Positions 7,715-16,145 of a stretch of DNA of 64,000 nucleotides are shown in pieces. Under the pieces are notes generated by a model, which did not search any database, was not told the origin of the DNA, and was given only the letters and a program-made list of their open reading frames with translations. The translations under genes and the position numbers were made by a program. This DNA comes from Zavarzinia compransoris. Lineage in GTDB: Bacteria; Pseudomonadota; Alphaproteobacteria; Zavarziniales; Zavarziniaceae. Every line of letters begins with the position of its first letter. The first letter of the stretch is position 1. The stretch lies in the NCBI RefSeq assembly GCF_003173055.1, contig NZ_QGLF01000003.1, forward strand, positions 124,001 to 188,000, written 5' to 3'.

Positions 7715-9472
7715 TTAACGCCCCAGGCGCACCAGCCGGCCCGGCTTCGCCCCGGTCAGCACATCGTGTTCGACCACCGGGATGCCGGCGACCACGGTGG
7801 CACGATAGCCGACCGCATCCTGCAACAGGCGCTGGCCGCCTGCCGGCAGGTCGCGCACCATATGGGGCGATTTCAGGGACAGGCGATCGAAATCGATGAC
7901 GTTGAGATCGGCGCGCTTGCCGACCGCCAGCGTGCCGCGATCGTGGAAACCGCCGTGGGCGGCATTGGCCCCGGTCAGCATATGGACCACCCGTTCGAGC
8001 GTCAGGCGTTCGCCCTTCACCCGGTCGCGCGCCCAATAGGACAGCAGGAAGGTCGAGAAACTGGCGTCGCACACCGTGCCGACATGGGCCCCGCCGTCGG
8101 ACAGGCCGGCCAGGGCCAGGGGGTGGCGCATCATGGTCAGCACATTGTCGAGCGAGAATTCGACGTAATTGGCGAAGGGGAAATAGAGCATCGCCCGGCC
8201 GCCGTCGTCGAGCATGGCGTCGTAGATCGCCGAGAGCGGCGGCACGCCCCGCCCCTGCGCCTCGGCATAGAGGGATTTCTCGAAGGGCTGTTCGTAGTCG
8301 GGCACGTCGCCGAGCCGGAACAGCATGGTCGAGACGAAATCGACCGCCGCCAGGAACTTGTCCACCATGGGCGGCACCGAGGACCCGTCCGCCGCCAGGC
8401 GCTCCGGCGTTTCGGCCAGGATGCGCGCCTTGGTCGCCGGATCGCGCAGCAGGGCAACCCGGTCCGCCAGCGGCAGAGGGGCGATCGCCTTATAGGACGG
8501 ATGGCCCATGAAGGGATGGAAGGTGCATTGGAAGCCGACCATGACCCCGACCGCGCGGGGCGCCGTCTGCAGGCGGATGGTCAGGCCCTTGTCGCGCGCC
8601 TGTTCGGCCCGTTCGATGATGCGGCGCCATTGCCGGGGCTCCAGCGGCCGTTCCATCAGGCTGATCGAGGTCGGGCGCTCGGGCACGGTGGCGGCATAGG
8701 CTTCGACGATGTCGAATTCGCGCTCGAATTCGTCCGGCCCCTTTTCCAGGTCGAAATCGGACACCGCCTGGAGAACGCCGTGGTCGAGGCCGCGCAGGGC
8801 TTCGGCGATGCCGGTCAGTTCGGCGATGGTCGCCTCGGCGGCCGGGGTGCACAGCCCGTCCGAGGTGCGGTGGGTGTCGCTGCGCCCGGTGGCGAAGCCA
8901 AGCGCGCCGGCCGCCATCGCCTCGCGCAGGAGGCGGCGCATCTCGGCGATGTCGTCGGGCCTTGCCGCCTCGCCCCGGACCGCGCGCTCGCCCATGACAT
9001 AGACGCGCAAGGGATCATGGGGAACCATGGCGGCGAAATCGATCGCATGGGGGAAATCGATCGCGGCCAGATAGTCGGGGAAACTTTCCCAATTCCATTT
9101 CAGCCCCTCGGCCAGGGCGACGCCGGGAATATCCTCGACCCCTTCCATCAGGCGGATCAGGCAATCATGGTCGCCGGGGCGGACCGGCGCGAAGCCGACG
9201 CCGCAATTGCCCAGCACGGCCGTGGTGACGCCATGGTTGACCGAGGGCCGGAGATCGGCATCCCAGCTCACCTGGCCGTCGTAATGGGTATGCAGGTCGA
9301 CGAAGCCCGGGGTGACGATGGCGCCCGCCGCATCGATCACCCGCGCCGCCGTCCCCGGACAGGCGCCGAGGGCCACGATACGGCCGCCGCGGATACCGAC
9401 ATCGCCCCGATAGGCCGGTGCCCCCGTGCCGTCCACGATGGTGCCGCCCGTGATCTTCAGGTCATAGTCCAT
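7715..9472 (-). CDS. N-acyl-D-amino-acid deacylase family amidohydrolase
   Basis: The protein has 585 residues, longer than typical D-aminoacylases (about 480-500) but normal for the larger COG3653 subgroup. The N-terminal beta-sandwich ([10 protein letters not shown]) leads to the metal motif DLHTHYDGQ (H61, H63). The bridging Cys is in [11 protein letters not shown] (Cys 90). A late SDGGAHVG supplies the catalytic Asp, and the C-terminal [12 protein letters not shown] strand closes the sandwich. It hydrolyses N-acyl or similar amide groups from D-amino acids or related compounds; the exact substrate is unknown. It is divergent from an AraC regulator 130 bases away, which probably controls it. 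Confidence 0.88.
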   Translation of the reverse strand: MDYDLKITGGTIVDGTGAPAYRGDVGIRGGRIVALGACPGTAARVIDAAGAIVTPGFVDLHTHYDGQVSWDADLRPSVNHGVTTAVLGNCGVGFAPVRPGDHDCLIRLMEGVEDIPGVALAEGLKWNWESFPDYLAAIDFPHAIDFAAMVPHDPLRVYVMGERAVRGEAARPDDIAEMRRLLREAMAAGALGFATGRSDTHRTSDGLCTPAAEATIAELTGIAEALRGLDHGVLQAVSDFDLEKGPDEFEREFDIVEAYAATVPERPTSISLMERPLEPRQWRRIIERAEQARDKGLTIRLQTAPRAVGVMVGFQCTFHPFMGHPSYKAIAPLPLADRVALLRDPATKARILAETPERLAADGSSVPPMVDKFLAAVDFVSTMLFRLGDVPDYEQPFEKSLYAEAQGRGVPPLSAIYDAMLDDGGRAMLYFPFANYVEFSLDNVLTMMRHPLALAGLSDGGAHVGTVCDASFSTFLLSYWARDRVKGERLTLERVVHMLTGANAAHGGFHDRGTLAVGKRADLNVIDFDRLSLKSPHMVRDLPAGGQRLLQDAVGYRATVVAGIPVVEHDVLTGAKPGRLVRLGR

Positions 9473-9602
9473 GGTGTTTCCCCGTTCCGCTTCTGGTCGG
9501 CGGTTGTGCCTGGATTGGATTTAATCCGAAGTGCAGATCGGGATCATTGATCGCCGCCGCCGGGAAATTGACTTTTCGCGCCAGCGCGCGGCACAATCGG
9601 CC

Positions 9603-10676
9603 ATGAGCGGCGGCACGGTCTCCATCCCCTATATCCGCAGCGTGGTCGAGACGGCGGCAAGCCTTGTCCCCGGCCTGACCGCGGCGGCCATTCTGGCCCG
9701 GGCCGGTATCGGCGCGGCGCGGCTGGCCCAGGGCGACGGCGCCCTGACCCTGGCCGAGGTCGACCGGGTCTGGGCCGCCGCCGCGGCGCTGACCGGCGAT
9801 CCCGCCCTTGGCATCGAGATCGGCCGGCGCACCGAATTCGCCAGTTTCGGCCTGGCCGGCCAGGTCATGGCGACGGCGCCGGACCTCGGCGCGGCGCTCC
9901 GCGCGGCCATGCGCTTCACGCCCCTGATCGGCGAGGGCAGCCTGATCGGCATCGCCCATGAGCCGGGCCTCGTCCTCGTCACCCACCGGCCGCAAAGCCC
10001 GGACTGGCCCTTGAAGGAGATGCGGGTCGATGCCGCGCTGGCGGCGGCCCTGGTGCTGTCGCGCCTGATCACGGGCACGCGCCTGGCCCCGGCCGAGGTC
10101 CGCTTCGAACGCGCCGCGCCGCGCGATTCCGGCCCCTGGGCGGCATTCTTCGCGGCGCCCTTGCGCTTCGGGGCGGGGATGAATGCGCTGGCCTGGACTC
10201 ATGCCCAATTGGCAACGCCGGCCCGTTCGGCCGACGAGGCGCTGCATGCCCTGCTGCTGCGCCATGCCGAAGGGGTGGCGGCGGCGCGGCTGTCCGCCAG
10301 CGGCGCGGTCGCCGACCTGCGGCTGTGCCTGCAACGCCTGCTGGCGGCGGGCGAGGCGCCGACCATCGAACGCGCCGCCGCCGTGCTGAACGCCAGCAGC
10401 CGCAGCCTGCAACGGGCCCTGGCCGACCAGGGTACCAGCTTCACCGCGGAACGGGATGCGCTGCGCCTGGCGCTGGCCCGCCGGCTGCTGGCGGACGGCG
10501 GCCTGGGGGTGGAGGCGGTGGCCCGCCGCCTCGGCTTTGCCGAAGCGGCGGTCTTCGTCCGCGCCTTCCGGCGCTGGACCGGGGAGACGCCGGCGCGCTG
10601 GCGCCGGGTCAATGCATCTGGGCCATCGGCCGCATCATCCGGCGCATCAGGCCCGGGAACAGGCCGGCCAGCCTGA
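9603..10676 (+). CDS. AraC family transcriptional regulator
   Basis: The protein has 357 residues. The N-terminal half (about 1-215) resembles the arabinose-binding-like domain of the OruR/ArgR subgroup (GDPALGIEIGRRTEFASFGLAG). The C-terminal AraC double helix-turn-helix runs from about 250 to 340: ASSRSLQRALADQGTSF and VEAVARRLGFAEAAVFVRAFRRWTGETPARWR. I took the ATG at 9603, but no strong ribosome site is visible. The last 22 codons run into the 3' end of the SDR gene on the other strand. It is divergent from the D-aminoacylase-like gene, its likely target. Confidence 0.86.
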   Translation: MSGGTVSIPYIRSVVETAASLVPGLTAAAILARAGIGAARLAQGDGALTLAEVDRVWAAAAALTGDPALGIEIGRRTEFASFGLAGQVMATAPDLGAALRAAMRFTPLIGEGSLIGIAHEPGLVLVTHRPQSPDWPLKEMRVDAALAAALVLSRLITGTRLAPAEVRFERAAPRDSGPWAAFFAAPLRFGAGMNALAWTHAQLATPARSADEALHALLLRHAEGVAAARLSASGAVADLRLCLQRLLAAGEAPTIERAAAVLNASSRSLQRALADQGTSFTAERDALRLALARRLLADGGLGVEAVARRLGFAEAAVFVRAFRRWTGETPARWRRVNASGPSAASSGASGPGTGRPA

Positions 10677-11385
10677 GACCGAAGCGGACCGTGGCATTGC
10701 CCGGCCAATGGACCTTGTCGCCCGTGACCGCCCGATAGGCGAGATCGGCGATATCTTCCGGGCGATGGTCGATGCCGCCCATCTTCTTCACCGCCGCGCC
10801 GGCGGCCGCACTCTGGCCGTGCACCATGTCGGTGGCGACGAAGCCGGGCATGATATCGGTCACCTTGATGCCGAAGGGGGCGAATTCCTGGGCCAGCGCC
10901 TCGGTCAGGGCGCGGACGGCGAATTTGGTCGCGGAATAGACCGCAAGCCCCGGCGTCCCGTAAAGCGCGGAGGCGGAACAGAGCGAGACGACGGTCGCCC
11001 CCGGCGTCTTCTTCAGGTGGGGCAGGGCGGCATGGAAGCCGTTGACCACGCCCTTCAGGTTGACGTCGATGGTCTTGCCGTGAAAAGCGGGGGCGATGGT
11101 CTCGAAGGCGCCGAATTTGGCGATGCCGGCATTGTTGACCAGGACATCCAGCCGCCCGCCCGCGGCTTCGGTGAAATCGCCGAGCACCCGTTCGTAAGCC
11201 GCGAAATCGGTGACGTCGAGGGCGGCGTGGAAGCAGCGGTTGGCGCCCAGGTCGGCGGCCAGCCGCGCCACCCCCTCGGCATCGAGATCGACGAGGCCGA
11301 GATAATAACCCTCGGCCGCGAAGCGGCGTGCGATGGCGGCGCCGATGCCCCGGGCGGCCCCGGTGATGAACACGGCCTTGCTCAT
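10609..11385 (-). CDS. Short-chain dehydrogenase/reductase
   Basis: The protein has 258 residues, a classical SDR. The cofactor loop is TGAARGIG (8-15), NNAG is at 84-87, Ser is in the SLCSASA strand and YSATK holds the catalytic Tyr 150 and Lys 154. An acidic LVDLD after strand 2 (about 31-35) favours NAD(H). The ATG at 11383-11385 follows AGGGGAGAGAGA; the longer open frame upstream belongs to the phosphatase gene. A 23-base gap separates it from the phosphatase gene upstream, so they probably share a transcript. The 3' end overlaps the AraC gene tail to tail by 68 bases. The substrate is not predictable. Confidence 0.9.
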   Translation of the reverse strand: MSKAVFITGAARGIGAAIARRFAAEGYYLGLVDLDAEGVARLAADLGANRCFHAALDVTDFAAYERVLGDFTEAAGGRLDVLVNNAGIAKFGAFETIAPAFHGKTIDVNLKGVVNGFHAALPHLKKTPGATVVSLCSASALYGTPGLAVYSATKFAVRALTEALAQEFAPFGIKVTDIMPGFVATDMVHGQSAAAGAAVKKMGGIDHRPEDIADLAYRAVTGDKVHWPGNATVRFGLRLAGLFPGLMRRMMRPMAQMH

Positions 11386-11408
11386 TCTCTCTCCCCTTTT
11401 TGTCGTTT

Positions 11409-11930
11409 TCAGTCGGCCCGGAGCGTCAGCGGCACCTCGAAGGGTTGGTTGACATAGGAGGGGCGCCCCGGCCCCATGGCGGCCAGCGCCTGGTTCAGCC
11501 GGCCGTCGAGGCCGAGCAGGCGGTCGGCGATGGCGACGATGCGCCGGTTCGGCTGCGCGATCGCCGATTGCGCGCGGATGGCCCGCGCCGCTTCCGCCTC
11601 GCGCCCCGGGTTGTGCAGGGCGAGCGTGATCAGGGCGGTGGCGGTCGAGCGCGAGATGCCGGCAAAGCAATGGATCAGGATCGGCGCCGCCGGATCCCAG
11701 CCGTTCAGGAAGCCGATCAATTCGCGGATGTGCCGTTCCTCGGGCACCACGGCGCCGTCCTGCGGCTCGGCGTAATCATGCACGCCCACCCGGTGGTGGC
11801 GGTCCGGCGCCACCTCGGGCGGGGTTTCCGGCCAGTCGCCGGGGTCGAGCAGCGACACGAGATGGCTGGGCCGCACCCTTTTGGCGACACGCGGCACTTC
11901 GGCCCAGGGGCAGACATGAACGACAGGCAT
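11409..11930 (-). CDS. Protein tyrosine phosphatase-like protein
   Basis: The protein has 173 residues. The dual-specificity/tyrosine phosphatase signature CX5R is present as HCFAGISRST with Cys 88 and Arg 94, so the P-loop is intact. A conserved Asp lies in HDYAEP (about 51-56), near where the general acid is expected. A long helix after the P-loop (ATALITLAL) fits the family. It is cytoplasmic with no signal. The substrate could be phosphotyrosine protein or a small phospho-metabolite. It lies upstream of the SDR on the same strand. Confidence 0.85.
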   Translation of the reverse strand: MPVVHVCPWAEVPRVAKRVRPSHLVSLLDPGDWPETPPEVAPDRHHRVGVHDYAEPQDGAVVPEERHIRELIGFLNGWDPAAPILIHCFAGISRSTATALITLALHNPGREAEAARAIRAQSAIAQPNRRIVAIADRLLGLDGRLNQALAAMGPGRPSYVNQPFEVPLTLRAD

Positions 11931-12040
11931 TTCCCGATCCCGACACGCCCTTCGCGGCGTTGCCTGCCCACTCTAAAGTGATAAATTCTCATGAACAAGC
12001 GGCCACCAGTGCCGCCAAGGGAAACGGGGAGGGGATAGGT

Positions 12041-12457
12041 ATGGATGCAGCCTTGCCGCTGATCATTGCCGGGTTTGCGGCCGTGGGCCTGATGGCCGCG
12101 ATCTTTCTCGCCGCGCGGGGCGCCCGGGCGCCGGCGCTGGACGAGGCGCTGGCCCGGCGCCGCCTGGCCGAGGACTGGCAGGATTTCGAGGCAGCCGAGG
12201 TCTGGATCGCCGCCGACCGCCGGGCGGCGCTGGCGACCGACCGGCGCGGGCCGCGCCTCGGCCTCGTCTTCGCCTTCGGCGACAAATTGCCGAGCCGGCT
12301 GCTTGGCCCCGGCGACATCCGGGCCTGCCGGCTGGAGAACGGCCGGCTGGTGATCGAGACCCGGGATTTCGGCCGCCACCGCTTCACCCTGGTCTCGACC
12401 GGGGAGGTCGCGACCCGGCCCTGGGCGGACCGTCTCGCCGGCCTCGCCCGCGCCTGA
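12041..12457 (+). CDS. Small membrane-anchored protein, unknown
   Basis: The protein has 138 residues with one N-terminal membrane helix (about 4-25) and a soluble domain. The domain reads like a two-layer beta structure (VWIAADRRAALATD, LGLVFAFGDKLPSRLLGPGDI, FGRHRFTLVST). I do not recognise the family. A GGGGAGGGGATAGGT site precedes the ATG at 12041, and in-frame upstream codons lack one. It ends 12 bases before the fatty-acid hydroxylase gene, so the two are probably an operon and it may be a partner of that enzyme. Confidence 0.72.
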   Translation: MDAALPLIIAGFAAVGLMAAIFLAARGARAPALDEALARRRLAEDWQDFEAAEVWIAADRRAALATDRRGPRLGLVFAFGDKLPSRLLGPGDIRACRLENGRLVIETRDFGRHRFTLVSTGEVATRPWADRLAGLARA

Positions 12458-12469
12458 GGGGAGGGGGCA

Positions 12470-13372
12470 ATGGAACTCCTGCATCTGCTGCAATTCGCCG
12501 TGCCCGGCTTCACCGTCCTGATCCTGGCCGAGATCGCCTGGATGAAATGGCGCGGCGGTGTTGCCTACGAAGGGCGTGACAGCGCGGCCAGCCTGGCCAT
12601 GGGCCTGGGCAATCTGGTCGACGGCGCCCTGATCGCGCTGCTGCTCTATCCCCTGTTCGGCTTTCTCTACCAGCACCGGCTGGTCGACTGGGCGGCGGGC
12701 ACGCTGGTCGCCTTTCCCCTCGTCCTCGTGGTGCAGGATTTCTGCTTCTACTGGAGCCACCGGCTGAGCCACGAATGGCGCCTGTGGTGGGCGGCCCATG
12801 TCACCCATCATTCCTCGCTGCACTATAATCTGACCACGGCGCTGCGCCAGCCGTGGAGCGGGTTCCTGGCCATGTCCTGGGCGCCCTATGCCCTGATGCC
12901 CGTGCTCGGCATCCCTATCGAAGCGATCGCGCTCGCCCATGGCGTTTCGCTGGCCTATCAGTTCTGGATCCATACCGAGGCGGTGGGGCGCCTGCCGCGC
13001 TGGTTCGAGGCGCTGTTCAACACGCCCTCGCACCACCGGGTCCACCACGCCACCAACCCCCGCTATCTCGACCGCAATTACGCCGGCATCCTGATCGTCT
13101 GGGACCGGCTGTTCGGCACCTTCGAGCCGGAAGCGGCGGACGACCCGCCGCGTTACGGCATCGTCAGGAACCTGGGCAGTTTCAATCCGCTGGTGATCGG
13201 CTTTCACGAATGGGTCGGGATCTGGCGCGACCTGCGCGCGGCGCGGACCTGGCGCGCCCGGTGCATGGCCCTGTTCGGCCCGCCCGGCTGGCGCGCGGAC
13301 GGCACCGGCGCCACGTCCGACGTCATTCGCGCGCGGTGGCGGCGCCGGGCGCTGCCGGATCCTGCCGAATGA
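12470..13372 (+). CDS. Sterol desaturase / fatty acid hydroxylase family protein
   Basis: The protein has 300 residues and is an integral membrane di-iron oxygenase. The three histidine boxes are all present: HRLSH (97-101), HVTHH (110-114) and HHRVHH (188-193). Membrane helices flank them at about 8-25, 45-68, 74-92 and 130-165. The family hydroxylates or desaturates sterols, fatty acids, carotenoids or ether lipids; the substrate here is unknown. It is preceded closely by a small membrane protein. Its 3' end overlaps the convergent MFS gene by 50 bases. Confidence 0.9.
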   Translation: MELLHLLQFAVPGFTVLILAEIAWMKWRGGVAYEGRDSAASLAMGLGNLVDGALIALLLYPLFGFLYQHRLVDWAAGTLVAFPLVLVVQDFCFYWSHRLSHEWRLWWAAHVTHHSSLHYNLTTALRQPWSGFLAMSWAPYALMPVLGIPIEAIALAHGVSLAYQFWIHTEAVGRLPRWFEALFNTPSHHRVHHATNPRYLDRNYAGILIVWDRLFGTFEPEAADDPPRYGIVRNLGSFNPLVIGFHEWVGIWRDLRAARTWRARCMALFGPPGWRADGTGATSDVIRARWRRRALPDPAE

Positions 13373-14750
13373 GGCGCCGCGCCGCCGCCGCCCCGACCAG
13401 CGCCAAAGGCAGGAACAGCCAGAATACGAAGGGCCCGGCGGCCAGCGCGGTTGCCGCCGTCGGCCGCGCGCCGAGGCCGAAACTATTGGCGACGATCCCC
13501 GCCCCGGCCGCGCCCAGGGCATAGCCGAGCAATTGCACGGTCGGCACCGCGGCGGCGGCGATGCCCTGTTCCCCCGGCCCGGCCGCCTGGACGATGCGCC
13601 GGGTCACGAAGGACCAGGCAAGCCCGGCACCCCCGCCCTGGAGCACGGCGAAAAACGCCGCCGCCCCGATCCCCCCGAAGGGCACGCCCCAGCCGAGGCC
13701 GGCGATGCCGATGGTGATGACGACGGCCCCGGCCAGGATGGCGCGCCGCTCGGCCCGGCCCCGGCAGCCCGAGACGGCGATGGCCGTCGCGGTCCAGGCC
13801 AGGGATTCGGCGGCGATGACATAGCCGACCACGAGCGGCCTGGTGCCATGGATCAGGTCGAGCAGGATCGGGCCGTAGACGGTGAAGGGCATGGTCGCCA
13901 GCGACAGCATGGCGATGGTCAGATAGCCGGCGCCGACCGGCCCGGCCCGGAAGGTCGCCCGGGGCAGCACCGCGACCGGCGCCCGCCGGTCCAGCCCAAC
14001 CGCAACCCCAAGGAGCGCAAGCCCGCCGCCGCCCGCGGCCAGCGCCGCCAGCGGCGCCGCGATCACCCCCGCCGCGGCGATGCCGAGCACGCCGAGGGCA
14101 ACGATGCCGAGCCGGCCGAACGGCAGCGGCCCCGCCGCCTCGGCCCCAGTTCCGGCCTGCCCGGGCAGGCGCAGCAGGAAGGCGGCCATCAGCAGCAAGC
14201 CCTGGCCGGCGAAGGCCCAGAAGGCCCCGCGCCACGACCCCGCCTCGACGAAGGCGCCGCCGATCAGCGGCCCGCACAGGGAGGCGACGCCCCAGATCGC
14301 CGAAATACAGGCATAGAGCTTCGGCCATTGCGCGGCCGGGAACAGCCCGGTCAGGGCGACATAGGTCAGGGCGACGATGGCGCCGCCGCCGAACCCCTGG
14401 CAGGCCCGGCCCGCCAGCATCACGGCCATGTCCGGCGCCAGGGCGCTGATCGCGCAGCCGAGGCCGTAAAGCCCGGCCGCGGCCGAAAGCGCCGCCCGCA
14501 TCGAATAGCGCCGCGCCGCCAGCCCGGCCCCCGCCCCGGCGACGATGGAGGCGAGGACATAGACCGCCAAAGTCCAGGCGATATAGGCGCCGCCGCCGAT
14601 ATCGGCGACCACGGCCGGAATCGCCGTCGCGGTCAGCATCGTGTCCGCCGCATGAAGCCAGACCCCGAGGCAGAGCAAGGCGAAGGCGGGAAAATGCCGC
14701 TGCCGCAGGATCGCGGCCCAACTGTCTTCCGCCGGGATCGCAGGGGTCAT
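13323..14750 (-). CDS. MFS transporter (DHA2-like drug efflux)
   Basis: The protein has 475 residues with about 12-14 hydrophobic helices. Features include D in the first helix (LHAADTML), the motif-A-like loop ARRYSMRAAL, the family motif ACQGFGGGAIVAL, and antiporter-like Gly/Pro patterns in WGVASLCGPLIGG (motif C type). It is probably a proton-coupled exporter of small hydrophobic molecules. The ATG at 14748-14750 is chosen because the longer open frame upstream lies inside the Xre gene in another frame. It sits 29 bases after the Xre stop on the same strand, so the Xre protein probably regulates it. Confidence 0.85.
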   Translation of the reverse strand: MTPAIPAEDSWAAILRQRHFPAFALLCLGVWLHAADTMLTATAIPAVVADIGGGAYIAWTLAVYVLASIVAGAGAGLAARRYSMRAALSAAAGLYGLGCAISALAPDMAVMLAGRACQGFGGGAIVALTYVALTGLFPAAQWPKLYACISAIWGVASLCGPLIGGAFVEAGSWRGAFWAFAGQGLLLMAAFLLRLPGQAGTGAEAAGPLPFGRLGIVALGVLGIAAAGVIAAPLAALAAGGGGLALLGVAVGLDRRAPVAVLPRATFRAGPVGAGYLTIAMLSLATMPFTVYGPILLDLIHGTRPLVVGYVIAAESLAWTATAIAVSGCRGRAERRAILAGAVVITIGIAGLGWGVPFGGIGAAAFFAVLQGGGAGLAWSFVTRRIVQAAGPGEQGIAAAAVPTVQLLGYALGAAGAGIVANSFGLGARPTAATALAAGPFVFWLFLPLALVGAAAARRLIRQDPAAPGAATARE

Positions 14751-14779
14751 GGGCGCCTCGCCTGATCGTGACGATTGAT

Positions 14780-15043
14780 TCAACGGGCCTTTCGCCTGCC
14801 CCGCGGCAATTGTGCCGGCGGCGGGGCATCGGGATCGACGGTCTCGAAGAATTCGCCGATCCCGATCTCCAAGGCGACGGCCAGCGTTTCGAGGACGGCA
14901 ACGGTGGGATTTTCCATCTCCCGTTCGAGCCGGCTGACATAAGTCCGGTCTATTCCGGCATCCATGGCCAGATTTTCCTGAGAAACGCCCTTCAGCAGCC
15001 GCAAGCGGCGCAGATTCCGGGCCACGGTCGCGTTTGCCCTCAT
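14780..15043 (-). CDS. Xre family transcriptional regulator (C-protein-like)
   Basis: The protein has 87 residues, almost all of it an Xre helix-turn-helix (7-65): LRRLRLLKGVSQENLAMDAG followed by DRTYVSRLEREMENPTVAVLETLA. This arrangement is also seen in restriction-modification controller (C) proteins, but no restriction or methylase gene is nearby. A basic tail (LPRGRRKAR) follows. A perfect palindrome lies 37 bases before the ATG and could be its operator. It is upstream of the MFS exporter on the same strand and faces the DUF6508 gene across a 258-base gap. Confidence 0.88.
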   Translation of the reverse strand: MRANATVARNLRRLRLLKGVSQENLAMDAGIDRTYVSRLEREMENPTVAVLETLAVALEIGIGEFFETVDPDAPPPAQLPRGRRKAR

Positions 15044-15079
15044 GGGGACAGTGCGGCCTATTGCGGCCCATTAAACCAC

Positions 15080-15091
15080 GGACTATAGTCC
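15080..15091. promoter_or_regulatory. Perfect palindrome, probable Xre operator
   Basis: GGACTATAGTCC is a perfect 12-bp palindrome in the Xre upstream region. GACT...AGTC half-sites are typical of C-protein and other small Xre operators. It overlaps a TATAG-type -10 on the minus strand and lies 26 bases upstream of a TATAAT on the plus strand, so binding could act on both directions. Confidence 0.6.
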
Positions 15092-15117
15092 TATAAATCT
15101 AAGAGGGCATTATCTGT

Positions 15118-15123
15118 TATAAT
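15118..15123 (+). promoter_or_regulatory. Perfect -10 element facing DUF6508 gene
   Basis: TATAAT lies within an AT-rich stretch of a GC-rich genome. No recognisable -35 sits 16-18 bases upstream; instead the palindrome at 15080-15091 ends 26 bases before it. That layout is compatible with an activator-dependent promoter. The start would be near 15130, giving a leader of about 170 bases before the gene at 15303. Confidence 0.35.
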
Positions 15124-15161
15124 ATCCCCTGAAGTCGCATGGGCCGATTTCCCGGCTTTGC

Positions 15162-15290
15162 ATGAGGAACCCGAGGCATGATCCTGCCGGCCCCCTGATC
15201 CTTGGCGAATTATTCTGGGTGACGCGCTTCGGCGGCGTCACCTATGAGGGGCAGGATGCAGTGCCACCGGCCACTATGGGAGAAACATAG
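15162..15290 (+). CDS. Possible small ORF (42 residues) or gene remnant
   Basis: An ATG-started frame of 42 codons ends 12 bases before the next gene. It reads like protein (LILGELFWVTRFGGVTYEGQ) and contains an inverted repeat, GGTGACGC / GCGTCACC (15218-15225 and 15235-15242). There is no good ribosome site. It may be a real small gene, an upstream leader peptide, or the tail of a decayed gene. Confidence 0.3.
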   Translation: MRNPRHDPAGPLILGELFWVTRFGGVTYEGQDAVPPATMGET

Positions 15291-15302
15291 GGAGCGGACT
15301 CT

Positions 15303-15758
15303 ATGGCAACGGACTGGGAGCGTGTCGGCGCCGAGGGTGTCCGCCACCTGGCGACAGACCTTCGAGCCCTGGCGGATTTTCTGCCCACCTTTCGGCAAGC
15401 CGACTTCAAGGCCGGAGGATGGGCCGACTACAACCAGACCAAACCCGGCCCGGTTACATTGCCGCCTTATCGCTACGCCCCGGTCGTCGGTGTCTTCTAT
15501 GAGGCCGCCTCCGGGCATGGCTGGGTGAAAGCCTTTGACTGGTTCGCCTGGGCCGCGTCGGAGGAAGCGAAGTCATTGTGGGAGGACGAAACGGCGATCC
15601 GCAGCGCCACGCCGGAGCAGCTTGCAAACTTGCTGACCGTCTGCTTCGAAGCGGACCGCTTTAGCGAAGGCTTTCTGTCGGAGGCATTCGAGTCGGGACG
15701 GATCCTGCGCATCCTGGAACGCGCGGCCGTGCTGGCAGGGGAGATGTCGGCCCCGTGA
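15303..15758 (+). CDS. DUF6508-like protein, unknown function
   Basis: The protein has 151 residues and is soluble. The middle part reads YRYAPVVGVFYEAASGHGWV..FDWFAW, which resembles the DUF6508 family core (a short 'Y......F....Y..GWV..FDW..W' pattern). Helices follow to the end (LANLLTVCFEADRFSEGFL). Members often lie in accessory regions, but no biochemical role is known to me. The ATG at 15303 follows GGGAGCGGACTCT. It is preceded by a leader with a TATAAT and faces the Xre regulator, and mazEF follows 162 bases on. Confidence 0.65.
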   Translation: MATDWERVGAEGVRHLATDLRALADFLPTFRQADFKAGGWADYNQTKPGPVTLPPYRYAPVVGVFYEAASGHGWVKAFDWFAWAASEEAKSLWEDETAIRSATPEQLANLLTVCFEADRFSEGFLSEAFESGRILRILERAAVLAGEMSAP

Positions 15759-15886
15759 GCCCCAATCCCGGAGAACGTCGCTTCGCATAGTCCCAGCGCA
15801 TCACCGTCATGCCCCCCTCATCCAAACGATGTTCCTTGGTTCCTCGTCACGTACAAAAATCTGGCGTTCGGGATATGTGCACGATA

Positions 15887-15900
15887 GGTTACATGTAACC
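15887..15900. promoter_or_regulatory. mazEF operator palindrome
   Basis: GGTTACATGTAACC is a perfect 14-bp palindrome ending 20 bases before the mazE ATG. MazE-type antitoxins and MazEF complexes autoregulate by binding such palindromes in their own promoter. A smaller GTGCAC palindrome lies 7 bases upstream (15877-15882 region). Confidence 0.65.
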
Positions 15901-15920
15901 GTTGAAGCGGAGGTGCGAAT

Positions 15921-16145
15921 ATGGTCGCGGCATCGAAGTCGAAGCCGGTCCGGGAGAAGGTGCGGGAGCATCGCGCGCGGCTGCGGGCGCAAGGGCTGCG
16001 GCCGATCCAGATTTGGGTGCCGGACGTGCGCTCGCCCTCTTTCCAGGAGCAGGCCCGCCGCCAGTCACAGGCGGTCGCCGCCAGCACCCATGCCCATGAC
16101 GATCAAGCCTTCATCGATGCCGTGTCTGATTGGGGCGATGAATGA
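15921..16145 (+). CDS. mazE: MazE-family antitoxin (DUF3018 type)
   Basis: The protein has 74 residues, the normal length for this family. It starts with a basic segment (SKSKPVREKVREHRARLRAQG) followed by PIQIWVPDVRSPSF, the conserved core of the DUF3018 MazE-like antitoxins. The acidic C-terminus, AFIDAVSDWGDE, would fold over the toxin. The ribosome site GCGGAGGTGCGAAT precedes the ATG. Its stop overlaps the toxin start (ATGA, 16142-16145), the usual coupled arrangement, and a perfect palindrome lies in the promoter. Confidence 0.9.
   Translation: MVAASKSKPVREKVREHRARLRAQGLRPIQIWVPDVRSPSFQEQARRQSQAVAASTHAHDDQAFIDAVSDWGDE

Noticed and set aside
14780-15758. Restriction-modification system
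   Set aside because: The Xre protein looks like a C protein, but no methylase or endonuclease motif is present within the window.
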